Below are positions 58,354 to 64,000 of a stretch of DNA of 64,000 nucleotides, one piece after another (position 1 is the stretch's first letter; the number at the start of each line of letters is the position of its first letter). Origin of the DNA: Pseudomonas alcaligenes (GTDB taxonomy: Bacteria; Pseudomonadota; Gammaproteobacteria; Pseudomonadales; Pseudomonadaceae); contig NZ_CP154874.1 in assembly GCF_041729615.1 (NCBI RefSeq), positions 1,989,001 to 2,053,000 on the forward strand, in the 5' to 3' direction. The translations under genes and the position numbers were made by a program. A model generated the notes under the pieces. That model was not told where the DNA came from. It did not search any database and saw only the letters and a list, made by a program, of their open reading frames with translations.

Positions 58354-59475
58354 TTAACCGTTCTTGCGCACGACTTCACCGCCCTTGCACATCAGGCAGG
58401 CAGCGACGATGTCGTCTTCGAGGTTGAGCTGGAACTGGGCTTCCTTGTCGATCACGAGCTTGAGGAAGTCCAGCAGGTTGCGGGCGTACAGGGCGGAGGC
58501 ATCCGCCGGCACCATGGCGGCCAGGTTGGTGTGGCCGACGATGGTCACGCCATGCTTGACCACGACCTGATCGGCCTCGGTCAGCGGGCAGTTGCCACCC
58601 TGGGCAGCGGCCAGGTCGATGACCACGGAGCCCGGCTTCATCTCGGCGACGGTGGCTTCGTGCAGCAAGGTCGGTGCCTTGCGACCCGGAATCAGCGCAG
58701 TGGTGATGACGATATCGGCCTGCTTGGCGCGCTCGTGCACCGCCTTGGCCTGGCGCTCCATCCACGACTGCGGCATCGGGCGGGCGTAACCGCCGACACC
58801 CTGGGCGCACTCGCGCTCTTCATCGGTCTCGAACGGCACGTCGACGAACTTGGCGCCGAGCGACTCGATCTGCTCCTTCACCGCCGGACGCACGTCCGAG
58901 GCCTCGATCACCGCACCCAGGCGCTTGGCCGTGGCGATGGCCTGCAGGCCGGCCACGCCGGCGCCGAGGATCAGCACGCGGGCGGCCTTCACGGTGCCGG
59001 CGGCGGTCATCAGCATGGGCATGAAGCGCGGGTAGTGGTTGGCGGCGAGCATCACGGCCTTGTAGCCGGCGATGTTGGCCTGCGAACTCAGCACGTCCAG
59101 GCTCTGCGCGCGGGAGGTACGCGGCGCGGCCTCCAGAGCGAAGGCGGTGATGCCGCGGGCATTCATGCGCGCGATGGTGTCGTTGCAGAACGGGTTGAGC
59201 ATGCCGACCAGCACGGCGCCGGACTTCATGTGGGCCAGTTCGGCTTCGGTCGGGGCGACCACTTTCAGCACCAGGTCGGCACCGAAGGCGGCGGCATCGT
59301 TGCCGATGGTCGCGCCGGCGGCTTCATAGGCGCTGTCCGGGATGCTGGCGCTGACGCCGGCACCGGCCTGAACGGTCACCTGGTGGCCCTGGCCAACCAG
59401 CTTCTTGACGGTTTCGGGCGTCGCGGCAACCCGCGTCTCCCCGGCGTGGGTCTCGAGAGGAACACCGATGTGCAC
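58354..59475 (-). CDS. pntAA: NAD(P) transhydrogenase subunit alpha part 1
   Basis: A 373-residue soluble NAD-binding domain I related to alanine dehydrogenase: [18 protein letters not shown] at the start, [22 protein letters not shown] for dinucleotide binding, and [16 protein letters not shown]. It forms the peripheral dimer of the complex. GGAG lies before the ATG. First gene of pntAA-pntAB-pntB. Confidence 0.97.
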   Translation of the reverse strand: MHIGVPLETHAGETRVAATPETVKKLVGQGHQVTVQAGAGVSASIPDSAYEAAGATIGNDAAAFGADLVLKVVAPTEAELAHMKSGAVLVGMLNPFCNDTIARMNARGITAFALEAAPRTSRAQSLDVLSSQANIAGYKAVMLAANHYPRFMPMLMTAAGTVKAARVLILGAGVAGLQAIATAKRLGAVIEASDVRPAVKEQIESLGAKFVDVPFETDEERECAQGVGGYARPMPQSWMERQAKAVHERAKQADIVITTALIPGRKAPTLLHEATVAEMKPGSVVIDLAAAQGGNCPLTEADQVVVKHGVTIVGHTNLAAMVPADASALYARNLLDFLKLVIDKEAQFQLNLEDDIVAACLMCKGGEVVRKNG

Positions 59476-59633
59476 TTCAAATCTCCTGCGTGATCTTTTA
59501 GGTGAACCTGCGCGCTACGCTGGCACGCGGGCAAAAGGGGATCAGCACAAAGCCGCACCGGAAGGGGGCGGGCGCGGCATTTTGCAGGCGATTGCCTGGG
59601 CCTTCAAGAAATTCTGAAGCGGTACTGATTGGT

Positions 59634-59662
59634 AACTACAAGTCACACCGTGACCTGTAGTT
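59634..59662. promoter_or_regulatory. Dyad element between pntAA and the Mpo1-like gene
   Basis: AACTACAAGTCAC and GTGACCTGTAGTT are inverted with 12 of 13 positions matching, around ACC. The element is in the 421-bp gap upstream of pntAA (about 160 bp before its ATG), which contains no gene I can support. It may be an operator or a terminator-like fold; there is no T-tract. Confidence 0.5.
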
Positions 59663-59896
59663 CCTTATCCATCCCGGAAAGTCCCGTTGTTGCTGGGATG
59701 CCGGGCCATTTCACGGGGATCGCGGCGCAGAGCGGCATTCGGGGCGTGAATGGCCGTTCGTCGATTTATCCGAATGGGCGGGAGCGGCCTAGGCGCGCGG
59801 CAGAAAATGTCGCGGAGGCGACGCTTTGTAGTAGCCGGCGCGCGAGGACTACGCTGCGCGCCGGCGCAGCGGCCGCCTGGGGCGCGGCCGCGGGGG

Positions 59897-60424
59897 TCAG
59901 GAGGCGAGAGACTTGTGCGGGCGGATGCAGGTGGGGCCGGCACGCTTTTCGACAGCCGCTTCCACTTCCGCGCGCAGGCCGAGCAGGAAGCCCAGCTCGG
60001 CGACCACGAACAGCGGGCCGACCACCAGGCCCATCAGGTCGTCGACGAAGGCCGGCTTGCGCCCCTCGTAGTAGTGGCCGATGAACTGGATGATCCAGCC
60101 GACCACGAACAGGCCGAGGCCCGCGCCCAGCCAGACCAGGGTGCCCTGCTGCGCCAGGCTGACGCCGGCCCACAGGCTGAGGGCCAGCAGCAGCGCCATG
60201 ACCAGGCCGAAGCGCAGGTCCAGGCGCAGGTAGAAGATCCCGGCGGCCAGCGCCGTGAGCAGCGCCGGCGAGGCCCACAGGCCAGCAACCTCCCAGCCCG
60301 GGCGCGACAGCAGCACGGCCACGGCCACCACTATCATCGGAATGCCGATGAAGTGGCTGAAGATGTTGCGCCGGTCGCGGTGGTATTCGGCGTACTGGCC
60401 GAGATGGTCGACGAGGGTTTTCAT
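59897..60424 (-). CDS. Mpo1/YGL010w-like (DUF962) membrane protein
   Basis: A 175-residue protein with four or five helices and the family start LGQYAEYHRDRRNIFSHFIGIPMIV, followed by GWIIQFIGHYYEGRKPAFVDD. The conserved His residues (HRDRRN, HFIG, GHYYEGRKPA) match yeast Mpo1, an iron-dependent dioxygenase of 2-hydroxy fatty acids. A bacterial substrate is unknown. It is divergent from the Crp/Fnr gene, with an 84-bp gap. Confidence 0.88.
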   Translation of the reverse strand: MKTLVDHLGQYAEYHRDRRNIFSHFIGIPMIVVAVAVLLSRPGWEVAGLWASPALLTALAAGIFYLRLDLRFGLVMALLLALSLWAGVSLAQQGTLVWLGAGLGLFVVGWIIQFIGHYYEGRKPAFVDDLMGLVVGPLFVVAELGFLLGLRAEVEAAVEKRAGPTCIRPHKSLAS

Positions 60425-60508
60425 TATCGGAGTTCCTCAGCAAGGCAGGCTTGGTGGCATCATCACGCCAGCCCCCGGTGCACGACTGTCAGCTAGGCGA
60501 CAAAGCCC

Positions 60509-61201
60509 ATGAGCGAGAGCCCATCCCACTATCGACCCCTGCTGGAACACGGCCAGTGGTTCAGCCACCTGTCGCCGGCGCTGCGCGGCACCCTGCTGGG
60601 CGAGGCGCGCCTGCTGCGCCTGGAGCCGGGGCAGCGCCTGTTCCGCCGCGGCGACCCGCCCTGCGGCCTGTACGCGGTGCTGGAGGGCATGATGCGGGTC
60701 GGCGCGGTCGGCCGCGACGGCAAGGAGGCGCTGCTGACCCTGGTCGAGCCGCCCTACTGGTTCGGCGAGATCTCCCTGTTCGACGGCCAGCCGCGCACCC
60801 ACGACGCCTATGCCGAGGGCCCAACCCTGCTGCTGCAGGTGCCGCAGGCGGCGCTGCTCGCCCTGCTGGCCCGCGAACCGGGCCACTGGCGCGACTTCGC
60901 CCTGCTGATGAGCCAGAAGCTGCGCCTGGCGTTCATCGCCCTGGAGGAGATGAGCCTGCTGCCAGCCGCGCCACGCCTGGCCAGGCGCCTGCTGATGATG
61001 GCCGAGGGCTACGGCGAGACCGGCCCGCGCCGGGTGCTACACCTGGCCCAGGAGCAGCTGGCGCTGATGCTCGGCCTGTCGCGGCAGACCACCAACCAGA
61101 TCCTCAAGGAGCTGCAGGCGCGCGGCGCCCTGCGCCTGACCTACGGCGAGATCGAGATAGTCGACGTGGAGCTCCTGCGCCAGGCCGCCGGGGTCGCCTG
61201 A
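60509..61201 (+). CDS. Crp/Fnr-family transcriptional regulator
   Basis: A 230-residue regulator with a cyclic-nucleotide-binding-like domain (about 20-135; GLYAVLEGMMRVGAVGRDGKE, PPYWFGEISLFDGQPRTHDA region) and a winged helix (LAQEQLALMLGLSRQTTNQILKEL). It lacks the FNR/ANR N-terminal cysteine cluster, so it is not an iron-sulfur oxygen sensor. RTHDAYA in the phosphate-binding position differs from Crp. Ligand unknown. The stop is 7 bp from the convergent HDOD gene. Confidence 0.9.
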   Translation: MSESPSHYRPLLEHGQWFSHLSPALRGTLLGEARLLRLEPGQRLFRRGDPPCGLYAVLEGMMRVGAVGRDGKEALLTLVEPPYWFGEISLFDGQPRTHDAYAEGPTLLLQVPQAALLALLAREPGHWRDFALLMSQKLRLAFIALEEMSLLPAAPRLARRLLMMAEGYGETGPRRVLHLAQEQLALMLGLSRQTTNQILKELQARGALRLTYGEIEIVDVELLRQAAGVA

Positions 61202-61208
61202 GCGCGCC

Positions 61209-62426
61209 TCAGCCGGCGGCCAGCAGCGGCTGCGGTATGCGCAGGAGGAATTCCGGGCGCAGGCCGAGCATGCGCGCCGGGCGGCTCTCGGCCAGTTCGC
61301 CGACACTGCGGCTGGCCGGCAGGCCGAGCAGCTGGCCGCACAGGTTGAGCACCAGCGCCTCGCGCGAGAAGACCCCGGCCCCCAGGCCGTAGAAGGCGGC
61401 GATCAGCTCGCGCAGGCCGAACGGCAGGCGCCAGCGGATGCGCAGCGCCGAGCCGAAGCCGGCGGCGCGCTGGCGCAGCGCCTGCTCGATCTGCTCGTTG
61501 CCCAGGGCGCCACCGGCGTCCTGCCAGTCCTGCAGGCAGCGCAGCAGGGCCAGCTCGCCGATGTTGTGCAGCAGGCCGGCGGTGTAGCACAGCTCATGGT
61601 CCAGGCGCAGCTGCGCCGCCAGCCAGTGGGCCAGCTCGGCGCTGCGCTGGGCGCGCTCGCCGACCACGCCGGCCAGTTCGGCCAGGCGCGGGTCCTGTAG
61701 GCGCGCGCTGCGCTGCAGCGCCAGTCCCAGCACCAGATTGAGGGCACGCGCCACGCCCAGGCGCTGCAGGGCCTGGGCCAGGGTCTGGCAGATGCCGCCG
61801 CGCTGCTCGGCGGCGCTGTTGGCGGCGGCGATCAGGCGCGCGGTGATCTGCGGGTCGCGGGAGAACTCGCGGGCCAGCTGGCCCAGGTCGGTCTCGCTGG
61901 CTTGCAGGCTGTTGGCCACCGCGCCGCGCACGTCGGCCAGCAGCGGAGCGCCCTGGCCTTCCTCGCGCACGCCGTCGAGGTACTGCTCGAGGTCATCCAC
62001 CAGCAGCGGTGCGGCGACAGCGGCACCGTCGTTGCTGGCGGCCGGAAGCAGGCCGGCCAGGCGCTGGCGCAGGTGTTCGGCATTGAACGGCTTGGCCAGG
62101 TAGGCCGCCGGCGCCAGCGGCAGCACGGCGCGCACGCTGCCGGCGTCGACGCGGTTGCTGATCAGGATGTAGGGCATGGCCGGCGTGCGCGGGTGGCGGC
62201 GCACCTGGCGCAGCAGCTCGATGCCATCCAGCCCCGGCAGCTCGCCATCGGCGATGATCAGGTCGGGCAGGCGCCGGCGGCAGCGCGCCAGCGCCGCCTC
62301 GCCATCGCTGCAATGCTGCACCCGGGCATCGCTGCGAATATCCAGCACCAGCTGGGTGAGCAGATCGGCAGTCCAGGGGTCGGCTTCGGCTATGAGAACT
62401 TCCGGTACTGCAGCCGGGGCGGACAT
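61209..62426 (-). CDS. Receiver-HDOD signalling protein
   Basis: A 405-residue protein. The N-terminal receiver (about 8-128) has Asp in LIIADGELPG and Lys in YLAKPF, but the phospho-acceptor neighbourhood (ADGELPG) is slightly unusual. The HDOD domain (about 160-390) has LGVARALNLVLGLALQ and HELCYTAGLLHNIGELALL. HDOD proteins act in signalling without proven hydrolase activity. GAGG is 5 nt before the ATG. No kinase is adjacent. Confidence 0.9.
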   Translation of the reverse strand: MSAPAAVPEVLIAEADPWTADLLTQLVLDIRSDARVQHCSDGEAALARCRRRLPDLIIADGELPGLDGIELLRQVRRHPRTPAMPYILISNRVDAGSVRAVLPLAPAAYLAKPFNAEHLRQRLAGLLPAASNDGAAVAAPLLVDDLEQYLDGVREEGQGAPLLADVRGAVANSLQASETDLGQLAREFSRDPQITARLIAAANSAAEQRGGICQTLAQALQRLGVARALNLVLGLALQRSARLQDPRLAELAGVVGERAQRSAELAHWLAAQLRLDHELCYTAGLLHNIGELALLRCLQDWQDAGGALGNEQIEQALRQRAAGFGSALRIRWRLPFGLRELIAAFYGLGAGVFSREALVLNLCGQLLGLPASRSVGELAESRPARMLGLRPEFLLRIPQPLLAAG

Positions 62427-62571
62427 GGGGACCTCAATGATGGCGAAATAATGGCGTCATGCTTGCGGCGCGCATTCTACCTGCCGCAAGTGTCCAGACC
62501 AGTGCCGGCCGACGAAATGCTGGCCGTTGGGTCAGACTATCTAAACGCGTCGTCGCGGCCCGCGCACGGTG

Positions 62572-63132
62572 TCATTTCGCCGCAGCCAGGCTGGCGCCGA
62601 TCAATGCCCGGCTCGCGGTCAGCACCTCTTCCTGGCACTGCGACGTGGCCAGCATGCGCGCCACCACCAGGGCTCCGACGCACTGGGCGAGGATGGCCCA
62701 GGCCAGCTGCGGGTCCTCCAGGACCTCGCCCCAGGTCTGTTGCAGGCGCACCAGCCAGTGCTCGGCACGCGCACGCACGGCGAGGTCGGCCCGGGCGATC
62801 TCCGCACCCAGGGTGGGGATGGCGCAACCGCTGTCCGGCTGCTCGACATGCGCCATGCTCAGGTAGCTGGAAAGGCAGCGCTGCAGCCGCTCGCGGCCGG
62901 CCTCGCCATCACCAAGCCGCTTCAGGCTGTGGCTCAGCTCGCGTTCGACGATCGCGGCGAACAGCTCGTCCTTGGAGGAGAAATGCCCGTAGAAGGCACC
63001 CCCGGTCAGGCCGATGGCCTTCATCAGGCCGTCCACCCCGGTCGCGGAAAAACCGCCGCGCTTGGCCAGTGCGCCGCTGCTGGCCAGCAGCTTGTCGCGG
63101 GTCTGGGCCTTGTGCTCGGCGGAATAGCGCAT
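62572..63132 (-). CDS. TetR-family transcriptional regulator
   Basis: A 186-residue repressor. Its helix-turn-helix region (about 5-50) includes GFSATGVDGLMKAIGLTGGAFYGHFSSKDELF, described here as residues about 20-51. The C-terminal domain contains the Cys-bearing SGCAIPTLGAEIARAD of the AcrR/NemR-like class. It is divergent from the SDR gene, with two palindromes in the 84-bp gap. ATG at 63130-63132, 7 nt after AGGAG. Confidence 0.92.
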   Translation of the reverse strand: MRYSAEHKAQTRDKLLASSGALAKRGGFSATGVDGLMKAIGLTGGAFYGHFSSKDELFAAIVERELSHSLKRLGDGEAGRERLQRCLSSYLSMAHVEQPDSGCAIPTLGAEIARADLAVRARAEHWLVRLQQTWGEVLEDPQLAWAILAQCVGALVVARMLATSQCQEEVLTASRALIGASLAAAK

Positions 63133-63170
63133 GATGGAACTCCTGCTTGACGGATGTCGAAAGCTTAGCA

Positions 63171-63198
63171 TAACGTCCGTTAACTAAACGATCGTTTA
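63171..63198. promoter_or_regulatory. Two palindromic operator candidates between TetR and SDR genes
   Basis: TAACG-TC-CGTTA (63171-63182) and the perfect 14-bp TAAACGATCGTTTA (63185-63198) are adjacent in the divergent promoter gap, the usual place of TetR operators. They lie 19-46 bp before the SDR start. Confidence 0.75.
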
Positions 63199-63216
63199 TC
63201 AAAAGAGGTGAGCGGC

Positions 63217-63945
63217 ATGAGCGACAAGAAAGTGGTCCTGGTGATCGGCGCGGGCGACGCCACCGGCGGCGCCATCGCCAAGCGCTTCGCCCGCGAGGGC
63301 TATGTCGCCTGCGTGACCCGGCGCAGCGCCGACAAGCTGCAGCCGCTGGTCGACGAGATCCGCGCCGGCGGCGGCGAGGCCCATGGCTTCGCCTCCGACG
63401 CACGCAAGGAAGAGGAGGTCGCCGCGCTGGTCGAGGGCATCGAGCGCGACATCGGCCCGATCGAGGCCTTCGTCTTCAACATCGGCGCCAACGTGCCGTG
63501 CAGCATCCTCGAGGAAACCGCGCGCAAGTACTTCAAGATCTGGGAGATGGCCTGCTTCTCGGCCTTCCTCACCGCTCAGGCGGTGGCGCGGCGCATGGTC
63601 ACCCGCGGGCGCGGCACCATCCTCTTCACCGGCGCCACCGCAGGCCTGCGCGGCGCGGCCAACTTCGCCGCCTTCGCCGGCGCCAAGCACGGCGTGCGCG
63701 CCCTGGCGCAGAGCATGGCGCGCGAGCTGGGGCCGCGGAACATCCACGTCGCCCATGTGGTGGTGGACGGCGCCATCGACACCGCCTTCATCCGCGACAC
63801 TTTCCCCGATATCTACGCGCGCAAGGAGCAGGACGGCATCCTCGACCCGGAGCATATCGCCGACAACTACTGGTTCCTGCATACCCAGCCGCGCGATGCC
63901 TGGACCTTCGAGCTGGATCTGCGGCCCTGGATGGAGCGCTGGTAA
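63217..63945 (+). CDS. Short-chain dehydrogenase/reductase
   Basis: A 242-residue Rossmann-fold protein with the cofactor motif VIGAGDATGGAIAKRFA, an N-x-G motif (FNIGANVP) and C-terminal sequences of the SDR fold. The classical catalytic YxxxK is altered: after FTGATAGLRGAANFAAF comes AGAKHGVRAL, so Tyr is replaced by Phe while Lys is retained. That makes ordinary SDR catalysis uncertain. It is probably controlled by the divergent TetR. ATG at 63217, 7 nt after GAGGTGA's core. Confidence 0.85.
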   Translation: MSDKKVVLVIGAGDATGGAIAKRFAREGYVACVTRRSADKLQPLVDEIRAGGGEAHGFASDARKEEEVAALVEGIERDIGPIEAFVFNIGANVPCSILEETARKYFKIWEMACFSAFLTAQAVARRMVTRGRGTILFTGATAGLRGAANFAAFAGAKHGVRALAQSMARELGPRNIHVAHVVVDGAIDTAFIRDTFPDIYARKEQDGILDPEHIADNYWFLHTQPRDAWTFELDLRPWMERW

Positions 63946-64000
63946 CGGCCACTCGCTCAGCCCGACTCCAGGCCGATAACAACAAGCACAATAGAGAGAC

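Noticed and set aside
59476..59896. Possible gene upstream of pntAA on the plus strand
   Set aside because: The frame starting at 59629 has Arg/Pro/Ala-rich shadow composition and overlaps the end of the Mpo1-like gene antisense.

Overview
The window is about 64 kb of high-GC (mid to upper 60s %) gammaproteobacterial chromosome, very probably Pseudomonas. Recognisable Pseudomonas hallmarks are the arcDABC arginine deiminase operon behind a perfect ANR box, fabY, a three-gene pnt transhydrogenase, a DUF5064 gene, and gene orders that I recall from P. aeruginosa PAO1 (typA-thiI-glnA; dctBD-arcDABC-fabY-cysQ-nudE; trmB-thiG-thiS-DUF423-mtgA-rpoH-ftsX-ftsE-ftsY; M16 pair-rsmD-yheT-TetR-aldehyde dehydrogenase-coaD-ferredoxin-ggt). 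I see no rRNA, tRNA, CRISPR array, prophage or intact insertion sequence.

Layout. 1-6.1 kb: 5' part of a phosphoethanolamine transferase gene, a chemoreceptor, a LytTR/His_kinase two-component pair, a small lipoprotein and an unrecognised secreted protein. 6.1-11.4 kb: typA, thiI and glnA, the last with a sigma-54 promoter and NtrC-type sites. 11.4-16.7 kb: a REP-like repeat, a yiaVW efflux-type pair, DUF5064, and dctBD without the dctPQM transporter genes that follow it in PAO1. 16.7-24 kb: ANR box, arcDABC with a GC-rich hairpin after arcA, arcB and arcC, then fabY. 24-37.2 kb: housekeeping genes (thioesterase, cysQ, nudE, yrfG, a glycine-zipper protein, DUF1329, trmB, thiGS, DUF423, mtgA, lysoplasmalogenase, rpoH, ftsYEX). 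37.2-42.9 kb: a BLUF blue-light sensor behind two tandem TTGTACAA palindromes, an M16 protease pair, rsmD and yheT.

42.85-48.7 kb: the most unusual part. A compact four-gene operon encodes a pseudo-receiver/zinc-ribbon (TackOD1-like)/degenerate-GGDEF protein, a family-2 membrane glycosyltransferase, a TolC-like outer-membrane factor fused to a TIM-barrel-like domain, and an HlyD-type adaptor. It sits inside otherwise PAO1-like gene order (between the yheT and TetR genes). I interpret it as a putative synthase-dependent exopolysaccharide synthesis and export system, with the degenerate GGDEF domain (RxxD I-site kept, GGDEF lost) as a candidate cyclic-di-GMP receptor, by analogy with PelD.

48.8-54.5 kb: a TetR regulator, a 20-bp perfect palindrome and a dehydrogenase operon (aldehyde dehydrogenase, Tat-exported small subunit, GMC oxidoreductase, membrane protein), then coaD and a 2[4Fe-4S] ferredoxin. 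54.5-59.5 kb: a 269-bp MITE-like palindromic element directly upstream of ggt, then the convergent pntAA-pntAB-pntB operon. 59.5-64 kb: an Mpo1-like membrane protein, a Crp/Fnr regulator, a receiver-HDOD protein, and a TetR/SDR divergent pair with palindromic operator candidates.
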